Of a stretch of DNA of 64,000 bases, positions 23,721 through 34,960 are shown in pieces. Where the stretch lies: contig JAEMBT020000008.1 of the NCBI GenBank assembly GCA_018873245.2, positions 11,487,172 through 11,551,171 of the forward strand, in the 5' to 3' direction. The position numbers and the translations under genes are program-made. Under the pieces are notes generated by a model. It was not told where the DNA came from. It saw nothing but the letters and a program-made list of their open reading frames with translations, and did not search any database. The stretch comes from Archegozetes longisetosus. Its lineage: Eukaryota; Arthropoda; Arachnida; Sarcoptiformes; Trhypochthoniidae. Positions within the stretch are counted from its first letter, which is position 1; every line of letters begins with the position of its first letter.

Positions 23721-24246
23721 GAAAATTCCACTGAGACACCGATTTCTTTGAAACTTTTTATTCAAAAAGAACACTAAAAAAGAATATATGTTTGTGCTTA
23801 TCACTTTGAGATTGGACGCGTCTGAGCTCTGCAAAAAATTCCAGAAGTTTGAAATTTCAAATTTTTATTGTAAGAAAACCGTTAGAGATATTTTGAAAAT
23901 TGTTTCACTAAAACTTAGTATTAGGATATGTTACAGATCGATTTGACACTTTCCCAAAATTAACTTAACCCCTACCCTCACTATGACCAAAATATAGTAC
24001 GATCTGAAACTGGGCATGGGGGTCAAATGAATTTTTGAAAATCGAAATTCCCCCATAGAACCAATGGTAAAAAACTTTACATTTAATTCATTATTTCCCA
24101 AACGAGAAATAGTAGAAACTTAATATTTTGGTACAATATGTAGACCAAATAAGGGACTGTTTTGACGTCATCAAATCGCCCCGCCCACTTACAATGTAAA
24201 GTTTCCCCTTCTCCTTTACTTACAAATTACAGCTATTGTCAGTGTT

Positions 24247-24895
24247 ACCAACCGTCCAGTTTTCACCTGGACAGCCCAGTTTTTGTGACTTTTGTACAGT
24301 TTTGGAGATTCATTCAACTGGACACCTGTTTATAAGAATTGCTGTTAAGTTTTATGAATATTGATGAAAAAATCTTTATGCATTCTAAAATCAATATTTT
24401 AAATCTTATTGTAAACTGAAACAACGAAGTAATAGTTCTAAGTATAATATTGACGTATGAAACATATGGTAACTTAAGAAAAATTGGTTGCATGCATTTT
24501 CGTTTAAATGCAAATAGCAAAACTTCTGGATACAATGTGTACGTCATTTTTGAATAGAGAAAGTTTGAAGACTTGTCCGGTAAGAGTATACGCAATGTTT
24601 GCATCGATTAAAACATTTGCTTTCAATTTTATTATTTATTATGAAAAAGCAAAAAAGTGTTGATAATTCTTCTATTTTTCAAACTGTGTTTAAATTTTTC
24701 AGTTCAGTTCGTTTCTTTTATTTAAGCTGTTAAAATATCTTAGAGAAGCGAAAATAAACAAAAATGATACACTTAAAAGTAAAAAATACAAGTAGTTTTT
24801 AACATATTTTTGAATTAAAAGTTAAAATTTTTCATATAAGGGCTCCTCTTTCCCATTTTTGGCTCAGTTTTGAAATTAACAAAAGTTGGCAACCT
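24247..24895. mobile_element. Putative non-autonomous element, ends GTTACCAAC / GTTGGCAAC
   Basis: The left end reads CAGTGTTACCAACCGTCCAG and the right end GTTGGCAACCTG; CCAGTTTT-type words lie inside the left end, as in the element at 6496-6938. No convincing target duplication and no transposase. The interior is AT-rich. Confidence 0.5.
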
Positions 24896-25470
24896 GACTA
24901 ACACTATTAGTTAAAGGATTAATCTATGCCTCAGTTGAAGAGGATTCAAAGTTCAAAGCCTGGTTTTAAGCTCTTTCCAGGCTTCAAATTAACTATTGTT
25001 TTGAACAATATCTAAGACCAGGCGCTAATTGAACACATTTTCTCAAAGTCATAAGAATCATCGATTTCCTAATCACTTACAGGAATAAGAAATAGTTTTC
25101 GATGTTAAATAAACCCATATCTTCGACTAATTGTTTATTTATTAATTAATACATGTTTTCGAAATTAAATTTTTAAAAATTATTTTATAATAGTTGATGC
25201 AATTCTCAATAATTGCTTAGAATTTACATTTGAGAATTAGTTAAGGAAATCTATTTTTAGCAGAACTTTCAGATGCATTGCATTGCTTTACAATGCATAA
25301 GATTCACAACCTATAAATTGCAAATTCAAGGTTTAAAATATCAGGATAAGAATGACACAGTTCCTCAATTCCCAAACAGATAAGAGCCAAAATCAACATA
25401 ATATTAAGTTAACAGTATATTTATTAGTCAAATTAGTTTAGGCTAAGGAATCCATAATAAGAAAAAAGTC

Positions 25471-27586
25471 ATGAAATTTTTACAAATTTTTTGTCTCATT
25501 TCGTCAATTATTGCATTTGGAAAATGTAGTCAAAGTCAAATTCGCGCCGCACCTTATTATATGCCAAAGGATAACAACCCTCCTGATGTTAGTGAAGCCA
25601 TCAAACAGTCTGGTATCAAGCACTTCATTTTGGCTTTTGTTGTGGCGCCAGATAATGGTGGATGTGTCCCTACTTGGGATGGACTCTCCAGTCAAAAAGT
25701 AAAAAAGTTTCCAAAAATTGCTTTAGTATTATGGTGAAGAGCAAAATTTCTTTACTTTTCAATTCTTATGCTATAGGTACTTGAAGATACCGAAGTCCTA
25801 TCCAAGGTGAATGCTATTCGTGCGGCCGGCGGTGACGTTTCTATATCTTTTGGTGGTTATACCGGTATCGAATTGGGCCACGAGAAGGGATGTTCTGACG
25901 CCAAGGCATTGACTGATGCCTACGAAATGGTCATTGAGAAATACTCGCTGACTAACATTGATCTCGATATCGAAGGCGATGATCTCGGAGATATTCCTGG
26001 AGAACACCGCCGATTCCAAGCTGTTAAGACTTTGAAAGAGAGAGCGAAAGCTAAAGGCAAGGATTTGTTCGTAACTTTAACATTGCCTGCGACTACTGTA
26101 GGATTGAGTGATTTAGCCAGAGACGAGATCAGAAGAGCGATCACTGACGGAGCTGTTATTGATTTGTATAAAATCATGTAAGTCTTCATTGTGTTGGTGG
26201 GTTGCCCAATAGCTTTCATATAATATAGTCTATTAGGAAATAGTTCATGAGAAATTTAGATATCGCAACAAAGTTTATTTTATCTCAAAAAAATGTATAA
26301 ACACGATAAAGGATGACCAAAGTTCAGTCATTCTTGTGGATAAAAGTTTTACTGAAAAATTTTGAGGTGAATCTTATAAAGTGCCATCTCCAATTAAAAT
26401 AGCATTACGGATAACACTTTATAGCATTGACTCGACCAAATGTTGGGTTTTATCAAAAGAAAAGAGAAAAAGATCAACAAAAATATTTAAGTCCTCATGG
26501 AGATTCTAGCTCAAAGCTTGAAACTTTGATGTATTTTGGTCGAACACTTTAAACACAAGCCCAACAAACCAGATTAAGAAGTTTTCATTAAAAACTTGTT
26601 TCTTGAATGATATTTTTCATTTCACATTGAAATAAGTTTAACAGCATATTCGAGAATTATTATTCACTTATGTCTATTGATAAAAGGCAATGATAGTAAG
26701 ATTTTCGAAAAGACAGGAAAATAATCCAAAATCAATCTGGTTTACTAAGAGATCGAATATATGACTATTCTGAGATGACATGTACTTCTGTTAGTAACTG
26801 CTTCACTTATTCCCATTTTTAATTCCTGAAAACTAATAAAAATTTCGGAGAAACATAAATATAATTGTCATTTAACTTTCGAATTGAAGGGCATTCGATT
26901 ACGGCGGACCAGGGGCTGACATGACCAACAGTGTGATCGGAATTATGGAATTAGCGCATCAACAGATCAAAGAATTAAGAACGGACCTGAGTGACGCTCA
27001 GGTCTACGCATCGACTGGACTTATACTAATGAACGGACACACAGATCAACCCTCAGAAATGTTTAGTTTGAAAACATTCGAAGAATTGGTTAAATACGCG
27101 AACAGCAAAAAACTGGGTCGAGTCTCGTTTTGGGCACTCAATAGAGACAGACCCTGCGGTAGCGGAACCACGGGTTGGGTCAGTGGTGTCTGTAGTTCTG
27201 TCGATCAAAAACCATTCGACTACTCTCGAGCTATAGCCGAATTCAAGCCATCAACAATAGTAGAGCCAATATCTACGACACCTAGTCCGTCTACGACATC
27301 AACTGGGCCAAATCCTAATTCAACTCCAAGTACGACAACTGATCAAGTTACTAATACTGCCACTCACCTTACAACTAAGCCTACAGAACCTCCACTCATA
27401 ACTGATGTTGACTGTAAGAATTCGCGTGAAAATCAGTTTTTCCCGTATAAAAATGATTGTCATAAATATGTACGCTGTTATAATAAGATGCCTCATCTAG
27501 AGAGCTGTCCCGATGGAACCATTTATGACACTAAACTTCATTTATGCAATTGGCCCGAAGTAGTCGATAGACCCGAATGTCATTAG
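25471..27586 (+). CDS. Secreted chitinase: bacterial-type GH18 domain plus CBM14 chitin-binding domain
   Basis: Three exons (25471-25698, 25777-26177, 26890-27586; introns of 78 and 712 bases, both GT-AG) encode 441 residues. Residues 1-20 are a signal peptide. The GH18 barrel follows: SISFGGYTG on an early strand, the catalytic DxDxE as D138-L-D140-I-E142, YKIMAFDYG across intron 2, and FWALNRDRPC late in the barrel. This barrel type (with GGCVPTWDG and SFWALNRDRPC) is that of actinobacterial-style chitinases, not of classic arthropod chitinases with FDGWDWEYP. A Thr/Ser/Pro linker (about 335-380) leads to a six-cysteine peritrophin-A domain (382-441), an animal module. Expected role: extracellular hydrolysis of chitin in gut, moult or prey digestion. 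Introns and CBM14 rule out bacterial contamination. Confidence 0.92.
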
Positions 27587-27789
27587 ATTACAATATTTGG
27601 AGTACAACTAGAGTCATTGTAATAATTATTTAATATTTCGAATAAAATACGGGTAGATTTTTCCATCATTTTAGTACTTTCCAATGTTTCATTTTTTCAT
27701 AAAAGATTAATGAGTTTTTCATCATTTAAAATAATTTCACAACAAACTTACATTATATAAACATTACATTTATATAAACTTTATTCCAA

Positions 27790-28281
27790 AACCCTATCCG
27801 AACTCGAGACTGATTCTTCTATATTTTCATTGTTGTTAGTTTTTTGTTCGTTTAAATCAGTTTTATTTATGGTCAACTTTATTCCGCTATACAATTTTGA
27901 GATAAAATTAATGTCTCAAAACTTTTTGAGACAGCTTCCAATATTTACTGATATCTCTATTGCTGTTGTCAATCAAAACGTTTTAAATATTTTTGACATT
28001 TTTTATCCTTGCTATTTGCTTCAACAATTTGATTCAATAGTTTATTAACTATTTCTGACTCCTTATCAATGATTTCTGGTATTTTATTACCAATAATTTT
28101 ATCAAGACTCTTCTCAACAACTATTAAAACATTCTTTCATATAATCTCTAAAATCTTAAGTAACTTGATTAATACTCTTGACTTTGAACATCTTTTTAAT
28201 GGTATCTCTTGAAATTCAAGTCGGACTCGACTACAATTTTGATCAAATGCAGACACTTTGAACATTCGTATATCTGAATAA
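27790..28281 (-). pseudogene. Coding-like relic, unrecognised, next to transposon insertion
   Basis: On the minus strand two short stretches read like protein: VVEKSLDKIIGNKIPEIIDK (about 28130-28070) with continuation to about 27980, and NKTDLNEQKTNNNENIEES (about 27870-27810). They are separated by stops. The right end abuts the Tc1/mariner element at 28284 and continues the broken reading frame found at 29596-29673. I take it as the remainder of the gene the transposon disrupted, but the product is unknown. Confidence 0.35.
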
Positions 28282-28283
28282 TA

Positions 28284-29594
28284 AGGTTTAAGGATTAAAA
28301 TCTGCAGTAAATGTTTTTTATTCATAATTTAATTAATTTTAATTCAAATTTAAAGAAAATTAGTTAAAATAACAATTAGTATTTAAGCATTAATTTGAGA
28401 TCAATTAATGACCGATAGAGCCCCCCTGTCCGCCGCCTTACGGACCTTAGTCTTCACACCCTTCATGAAGTTTTGGCACAGATCTTGAGGTACTTCTCGA
28501 ATGATTTTTTCAATTCTTTTCTTCAATTTGGGAACAGAATCAGTTATCCATCCATTTTCGTATAATTTCTTTCCTAAATAAGCCCAGAATCGCTCAATTG
28601 GTCGAACTTGCGGTACATTTGGGGGATTTGATTCTTTGGGCACAACTTTGATTCCCACACTTTCATAGATTTGTTGCGTAATTCCGGAGTAATGAGCGGT
28701 CGCTAAATCTGGCCAAAAGATGTAATTCTCGTCGGAATGCTTTTGTTCCATAAAATCCTTAAGTTTTGTAAGACATTCTCGAATATAAATGTCCGAATTG
28801 ATCGAATTTCCCGAGTTCATAATGAAAAGCTGTGAAAATCCCTTTGCACTCATTGCTATCCAAACCATGACTTTCTTCGGGAATTTCGATTTTGGCCGGA
28901 ATTTCACTTCATCGGGAACATCAAGACATGGGTGAGAGTAATAAAAGTCGTTGTAATTAGTATCGGATCCATCGGTGGTGAAATACGACTCGTCATCCAT
29001 TATGATCTCAATTCCATTCTTGAAGTGTTTTCGCCGAAGTTTATTCAAGCACTTCTTTTGTTTAATTTGTTTTTCCGAAGATTTTGGACATTCTTTGCGT
29101 TTGAGACGATCTATTCCAGCTTCGATGAGAATCTTTTTGGCAGTTTTCGGGTCAATACAGAATTTTCGACCAATTGCTATATAACTAAGGCCGACTTCAT
29201 TGACCGAAAATTCGATGACTTTATCTTTGATTTTTTGATCAATTGATTGGTATTGACCCGAACCAGGCTTTCTTTCAATTGTCCCGCCATTTTTGAGACG
29301 ATTAATGATAGAAAAAGTGGTCCTTTGGCTGATCCCTTCGAGTTCGTAATGTTTAGCTATTTCTTGAGGTTTCATTTCTGGATTTTTTTCCATAAAAGTG
29401 CCAATTCTTTGTCTGACCTCTTCCTCTTTGGACTTCTTTTTATTCATTATCACAATTAATAAAATTAAATTGATTGCACTCAATTAAAGACTAGTAATCA
29501 CTCTTTCAAAACATAAATAAAAATTTGAAAATACCTCTTAATTTTATAAATAAATTACGTCCAAATTTTACTGCAGATTTTGATCCTTAAACCT
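28284..29594 (-). mobile_element. Complete Tc1/mariner-superfamily (DD37E) element, 1311 bp
   Basis: 28-bp terminal inverted repeats (28284-28311 and 29567-29594, beginning AGGTTTAAGGAT) differ at one base only. Both ends abut a TA (28282-28283 and 29595-29596), the expected target duplication. A full transposase ORF lies inside. Near-identical ends plus an open frame mean a recent insertion, and possibly an active autonomous copy. Confidence 0.93.
28401..29447 (-). CDS. Tc1/mariner-superfamily transposase, DD37E
   Basis: 348 residues from ATG at 29447 (an in-frame upstream TTG is ignored because it lies outside the conserved part). The N-terminus carries two helix-turn-helix segments (about residues 5-120). 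The DDE domain has D in IIMDDESYF, D in FWPDLATAH and E in RPIERFW; I count 37 residues between the last two, the spacing of the DD37E group (as in mosquito ITmD37E) rather than Tc1 DD34E or mariner DD34D. It should cut at the element's inverted repeats and integrate at TA. No stops or frameshifts are present. Confidence 0.92.
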   Translation of the reverse strand: MNKKKSKEEEVRQRIGTFMEKNPEMKPQEIAKHYELEGISQRTTFSIINRLKNGGTIERKPGSGQYQSIDQKIKDKVIEFSVNEVGLSYIAIGRKFCIDPKTAKKILIEAGIDRLKRKECPKSSEKQIKQKKCLNKLRRKHFKNGIEIIMDDESYFTTDGSDTNYNDFYYSHPCLDVPDEVKFRPKSKFPKKVMVWIAMSAKGFSQLFIMNSGNSINSDIYIRECLTKLKDFMEQKHSDENYIFWPDLATAHYSGITQQIYESVGIKVVPKESNPPNVPQVRPIERFWAYLGKKLYENGWITDSVPKLKKRIEKIIREVPQDLCQNFMKGVKTKVRKAADRGALSVIN

Positions 29595-29595
29595 T

Positions 29596-29673
29596 ACGTG
29601 CAACAAATATATTACTACTTTGATACACATTATTCCTATTTGATATATAACTTTTACCAAAATAGATATCCAT
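29596..29673 (-). pseudogene. 5' fragment of a zinc-finger gene split by the transposon
   Basis: From ATG at 29673 the minus strand reads 26 codons including SYISNRNN, straight to the TA at the transposon edge. Skipping the transposon, the same frame continues from 28281 as IYECSKC. This mirrors the N-terminal part of the zinc-finger gene at 30109-31395 (NYIYNRNN followed by VVYECYHC). So the element landed in an exon of a paralogue. A stop follows about 20 codons later, so the locus was or became dead. Confidence 0.6.
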
Positions 29674-30108
29674 TTTTCCGATTAAAGTTTAGAGAAATCC
29701 AAGTTTTATGTCAATGTAAATGTTAAATAATTCACTTAAACAACATTCGTTTTTAAGCCATCTCTCGATCTTTTAATATTCAGTTAATCGAAGGAATTAA
29801 CAAATCTTTATTGAATTAATTTCTGACTGAAACTTGAATTAGAATCAAGGTTTGAGTCACTCGAAAGTTATAGTTTAACCATAGATTTCTCAAACCGATT
29901 CACTAAACGTTTATAAACTTTGTGAAAGATTTATGAATAGGAACAAAAATTAAAAACTAGGACAAAGAAAACTTTAACTCTTACGATAATCTTTAATTTT
30001 AATCCAATATTTAATTAATTTACAATATATTTCGATGACTGATTCCCATAAATAAAGTTCATCGAATAGTTTATGCGTAGAAATTTATAAAAAAAAATTG
30101 AATCAAAG
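29674..30108. other. Intergenic, no gene seen
   Basis: AT-rich spacer between the disrupted paralogue and the zinc-finger gene that ends at 30109. Confidence 0.5.
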
Positions 30109-31395
30109 TTATTGCTTAGTTTTCTTCTTGTTATCCCAACGCGATCTCTTTATGTAATCACATTTATGGATCAACTTCTTATGCGTTTGTAAAGTGCCAC
30201 TCGACGAAAACTTGGCCTCGCATCCGGGCCAATCGCAATGAAAAGGTCGTTCGCCCGTATGCGTAAACCTGTGTCTCTGTAGAATCGAATTATGTCCAAA
30301 ACGCTGACCACAATTAGGCCAATCACAAGAGTAAGGTTTCTCTCCGGTATGAGTTCTTCTGTGATTTTCGAGACCGTCCTTAGTGGCAAACGATTTTTCA
30401 CACCCTGGCCATTCGCAACCGAATCCTCGCTCTTTCTTATGAACTCTACTTATATGAGTTCTCAAAACTACTGCCAATTTGAATGCTTTCTTACAATCGA
30501 GACACTTAAACGGCCGATCATTGCAATGAATATTCTTTTTATGCGCTAAAATACCTGTTTACAAGTGACCATAATTATTGATAATCAGAGAACTTGAAAT
30601 TTAATTACTTGCGGCTAATTTGGCCCTAAATTCGCACCCAGGCCAATCGCACCTCAGTGGACATTCTTCTGAGTGAATAAGTTGATGCTTTTTTAGTTGA
30701 GTGCTTTCGGCAAATAATTTGCCACAATTCGGAAAATCACATCTTTTAGGGTTTGTGTGAATAGACTTATGTTTACTCAGCTGGTGCTGATTTTTATATG
30801 TCTTATCACAAAAATCGCACTTAAAATCTCTAACATTATTACTAATATGTATCCATTTGTGAATTTCTAATTCGTATTTTGTTGAGAACTTTTTCTTACA
30901 ATCAGGAAACAAACATATCTCTGGGTTTGTGTGTATTTTCTTATGTCTAACAAGCGAATTAAGATTGTTATAAGACTTGTCACAAGAGTCACAATTGAAT
31001 TCTTTTAGTTCTTCACTTTCTATGTGGTCATCGATAAGTTTCGCTGACTTTTCAATCAAATCTTCAGTTTTAGTCTCGTTTTGTTTTATCAATAATTTAC
31101 ATGGGTTAACGTTTTTTGCTTTATTTCCGTTGCGAATCACTTTAATAGTACTATTCTTGATATCACAGAAATTATTACTAATCAAATGACTTTTAATGAA
31201 ATGATTATTCAAATGAGTGCAAGTTTTAAACACATCATAACAGTGATAGCACTCATATACTACTCGTCCGATTATTAAATTATTTCTATTATATATATAA
31301 TTATTACTAATATTGTAATCATTTTCGTCATTCACTTCATTCAAATCAATGTCTTCTTCGATCTTCTGAAGTGACAGTGAATTATTTGAATCCAT
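30109..31395 (-). CDS. C2H2 zinc-finger protein ZNF-1, about ten fingers
   Basis: Two exons, 31395-30609 and 30545-30109, with a 63-base phase-1 intron; 407 residues. The first 70 residues are acidic and Asn-rich. Fingers begin with YECYHCYDVF and include CDSCDKSY, CLFPDCKKKF, CDFCDKTY, CDFPNCGKLF, a shortened one across the intron (CDWPGC with only nine residues to the first His), then CLDCKKAF, CEWPGCEKSF, CDWPNCGQRF and CDWPGCEAKF. The later fingers have the four-residue C-x4-C knuckle seen in GLI/ZIC/TFIIIA-type fingers and TGEKP-like linkers, suggesting sequence-specific DNA binding. The C-terminus is lysine-rich. Family: lineage-specific, so the target is unknown. Nuclear transcription factor is the simplest reading. 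Confidence 0.85.
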
Positions 31396-31906
31396 AATTG
31401 ATTAGTTAATAATTAAACAAAAATCACTTTCGAATAACACATCTAAACATTGGTAACAATATTTGTTTACTTTATTCAAAGGGAAAGTATTGACAAAACA
31501 ACTCAAAACTTTTGCTCGATTAAAAAGTTACTAAACTTTTGGGTAAGTGATCGAAATTTAATGATCAAATCTACTCGAAACTAAAAATGAACCTAGAGAT
31601 AAATCCAAGTGATTAAATGATAAAAACAAAAGACTTAATTTACAGTTAATCAATTAGTATCGCGTTATTAAATATGATAAGTTAAAAATTGAATAACGCG
31701 TCTATTAAGTAATTGTTAATTAACTTCAACTTATTTATTTAGTGACTATTTTGCGCAATTATATTAAATCACTGAGGTTCATATCACAAGACTTGATAGA
31801 AAATTTGAACCAAATCTTTAATTTGTGAAAATTGGCTTAATATTCATACAAATGAACTATGTGTTGAAGATTTAAGTACAAAACAAATTCAATTTTTGGA
31901 ACCCAT
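31396..31906. other. Intergenic between two minus-strand genes
   Basis: AT-rich, upstream of ZNF-1 and downstream of the TRMT10C-like gene. No coding signal. Confidence 0.5.
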
Positions 31907-33070
31907 TTACAACTCATTTTCGTTTCTTTTCAGCCTATGACTTTGAATACCCAGTTCCAAAGCCAACTTCCAGTTTCCGTGATCTTTAACCTCGAGCAAA
32001 GTCCTGAAGGCTCCCTGAATGGTCATCACTCTCTTGACTAGAGGCGCCAATTCTACGAATAAGTGAGTCGGAAATCTATAATGTTCGAGACCTTCGCGTC
32101 TAGCCTTAAACAGAGTGAACGGTAGCGGAAGAGATTGATCGACCAAAGAACCCAATATATAAATAGCGTTATTATCGAACTCAGTCATCACATTATTGGA
32201 TTCAGGCGTTAAATAAATTTTTCTCTCATTAGGAAATAGTTCGTTATATGACTGACTATGAGTGTTAACAAAATATTTACTTGAATGAGATTTTGTTAAT
32301 TGTTTCCTAAAATACTTCATAACACGACTGTTTTCATCGCAATTACAGTAATGTAAATCAAATGGATCTCTAGTTTGATACCTATTAGTCGTGTAAATTC
32401 TAGCTATTTGTCTGGCGGCCGATGAAACTTCTGATTCTTCCATTTCTTGATCAAAACTACAGTCGATAACAACCTTCTGTCCAAAAAGCGACGCATTTCT
32501 CAAGCGATTTAAGGAATATTTTTTTTAAGCATTTATTATAATGACTTGGATGCGAGAATAAAGTATTCTTCCAGCAGCCGTATTGTATGTTATTTTCGGC
32601 ATCAAAACAACCAATTTGTCCGAAATTCAATTCTTCTAATTCTTCTTTTTCTCTCTCTTCGCAAGTCTTAAATTTTGTTTATATTTGATATATCTCCAAA
32701 TGCTAAATTCACGAACGAATAGATAAGTCAAATATCTTTCTCTATGACTCGAATATTGTATTTTATTCAACATATGATTCATGTCCTCAACAGTTATTAC
32801 CGACGGATAAAAACTAGTTTTAGTTCGTTTTGTGTGATAAAAATCTAGAATTTCTTTAATCGTCTTTTCAGAGTCTTTATCGACAATTAATTCATTAAAT
32901 AATTCAATTTTCAATTCTTTATTATTATCTTGTCTTTGAGCTAAAAACTCTTCCGTCGCTTCAGGATATCTTGCACACTTTCGCGGAATTCTGAGTCTGT
33001 TTCTAGTTGATTTTGAAAACATTCGAGCCATCAATCGATTTATTGATTCGTATTTTAGTAATGAATTCAT
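31907..33070 (-). CDS. TRMT10C: TRMT10C/MRPP1-like mitochondrial RNase P protein 1, with two frame breaks
   Basis: Mitochondrial tRNA 5' processing and m1R9 methylation subunit. The C-terminal part (32503-31907) has the SPOUT methyltransferase core of the TRM10 family: VVIDCSFDQEMEESEVSS, NRYQTRDPFDLHYCN, KIYLTPESNNVM, YILGSLVD and YRFPTHLFVE. The N-terminal part (33070-32636) starts with a basic, mitochondria-targeting-like segment and continues into helices rich in Lys and Arg. Between them the frame changes twice: near 32640 in an A/G-rich run and near 32517 at an eight-base homopolymer. The intermediate frame is open and coding-like, so the protein is otherwise continuous. Either the assembly has homopolymer errors or the gene is freshly broken. 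Because this subunit is essential and usually single-copy, errors seem likelier. Confidence 0.85.
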
Positions 33071-33547
33071 GATTTACTCATTAGAAAGAAATCCGTAAAA
33101 ACCTATTAAAATTGAACTTACTTTTTGATTGTATTTTGTAAAATAACTTTTTTGGCACAACATGTGCTTCAATAATAATGTTGTTATGACAACAGAAACA
33201 AACAAATTTTGAAGTCCTGGGGCCACATTCTCGAACGATTGCAAATTGCAAAACATAAGGCGATTGCAAATAATTGATTGCAAACTATCCATTCTTATTG
33301 TACACTTTAGCAATATTGCTAATTTTGCAAAGTTTTCAGAATGCAGCCCCTGCTTTTTTCAGCTAATGTTTATATTATTAATTTCATTGACTGTAATATT
33401 ATTCAACTTAAAAATAATGATAAATAATAATTTACATCTTTGTTGCCACTAATTCATAGTGTTATCGACATATTCTGCAAATTAATTATTTGGATGTGAA
33501 TTAACATGTTTTTGGGTTGAAGACATTTTATTACAAATTTAAATATA

Positions 33548-34546
33548 ATGTTTAATAATCTTCGGACTTATAGTAAAGCAATTGATAGAAAAAATATGAA
33601 TACTTCAATTGATAATAAAATGATTGGCCCGCATCATAATTATTGTCAACTGATTGATGATGATCGAAGTAAACAAACAATTAGGAAAACTATTATTGAA
33701 AAAAATAACAATGAACCATTTGTTTTCGGTAATTATGGTAACCTATTTAATAAATTGCTAACAAAACATTCTCTTCTTTAAGGAAACGTTTTATTGCTAC
33801 AGGAAAACAAACAAAAGCAGTCCAAAAGCAAAAGTGGTAAAGCTTTACCAAAAACCCGCTTAGATCCAGATAATAAAAACAAAAACCTATTCAAGTGCAA
33901 AACATGCAGTAAATACTTTCAATCTAAACAGCGATTACAACAACACTTCAATGCAGATCACAAACAAATCAAGTTTCAATGTAACAAATGTGGTAAAACT
34001 TGCAAAAGGATTTATGATCTCAAATATCATTACGAAAAAATTCACGAAATCTTGAATCCAAAAATTTTTGAGTGTGCAAATTGCGATCAAAGCTTTGAAA
34101 AACAAGCTCTGCTCAATAGACATCAAAAGGAAAGTCATTCACTAGGGATTAAAAAACAGTTTAGATCAAAAACTAAGTCAAAACCTAAATTGGTCACTGA
34201 AAATGACAAGAAGCTAAAGTGTAATAAATGCAGAATAAGTTTTGAGTCGAAATCATTGTTTGATTTGCATAATAGGGACAAACATCCACAGATTAGATAT
34301 AAATGTGATTTGGATTGTAGTTACGAGACAATTCGTGAAAAAAATCTAGGAAAGCATATTATCAATCATTCTAATCAATCTAAATTCAAGTGTCTTTGGC
34401 CTGAATGTGATTCTGTTTTCAAAAGTCAGTACTTATTGGATAAGCATTTGACTAAACACTCGGGGTTTAGATGTAGGAGAAAGGACTGCGATAAAACGTT
34501 TATCAGTTTGGGAGCACTTCGTGTGCATGAAAGTAAATGCCATTGA
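33548..34546 (+). CDS. C2H2 zinc-finger protein ZNF-2, seven fingers
   Basis: Exons 33548-33728 and 33783-34546 with a 54-base phase-1 intron, 314 residues. About 100 N-terminal residues without fingers (Lys- and Asn-rich, with KALPKTRLDPDNK) precede seven fingers: CKTCSKYF, CNKCGKTC, CANCDQSF, CNKCRISF, a variant CDLDCSYE, CLWPECDSVF and CRRKDCDKTF. The last has an extra Cys after the final His (ESKCH). Linkers are not TGEKP-type except near the end. It is divergently placed from the TRMT10C-like gene, whose start is 478 bases away. Nuclear DNA- or RNA-binding role likely; target unknown. Confidence 0.82.
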
Positions 34547-34689
34547 ATTGATCCAAATTTATATTCTGTATTTAAATATTGTATGAATAAAAATGATTTT
34601 TTGTCTAAATTAATATATAATGATAAATTATTTTACTATCATTCGTATGGTCTTCATTCATTCAAATGCTTAAAAATTGTTAATTTCTG

Positions 34690-34960
34690 CTATTTTTGAA
34701 CTTTTTCATTGCGTTTAATCCTAAGTCTGGCAATGAGACTCAACTCATCATCTCTTAAGTCATTCATTCGTTTGAAAGAACATAATTCAACAAAAGATTT
34801 TCTGTTTCTCCTGATTTTTATTTCATTTTTCATACTTTCTTATATAGTATTAACTGCTCGCAAAAATGCCAACAAACGATTTTTCATGCCCTCACTAACT
34901 TTAAACTGTAAGGCTGATCCTAATTTCGAGTCAATAGTTTTCTTTCGCAGTAAAGGTTTG
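34690..34960 (-). other. Coding-like minus-strand stretch, unrecognised
   Basis: Reads KPLLRKKTIDSKLGSALQF and, after one TAA at 34840-34842, KSFVELCSFKRMNDLRDDE and IKRNEKVQK before a stop at 34690. Composition is protein-like but I know no family for it. It may be a last exon or a relic. No upstream exon was identified. Confidence 0.3.

Noticed and set aside
1-27586. UGTs or chitinase as bacterial contamination or endosymbiont DNA
   Set aside because: They carry spliceosomal introns at conserved positions, lie among arthropod transposons, share the AT-rich composition, and the chitinase ends in an animal CBM14 domain.
28932-29459. Plus-strand ORFs inside the DD37E element
   Set aside because: They are antisense shadows of the intact transposase.
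33074-33313. Two minus-strand ORFs upstream of the TRMT10C-like start
   Set aside because: No family-like content, and they overlap each other in different frames; more likely 5' flank.
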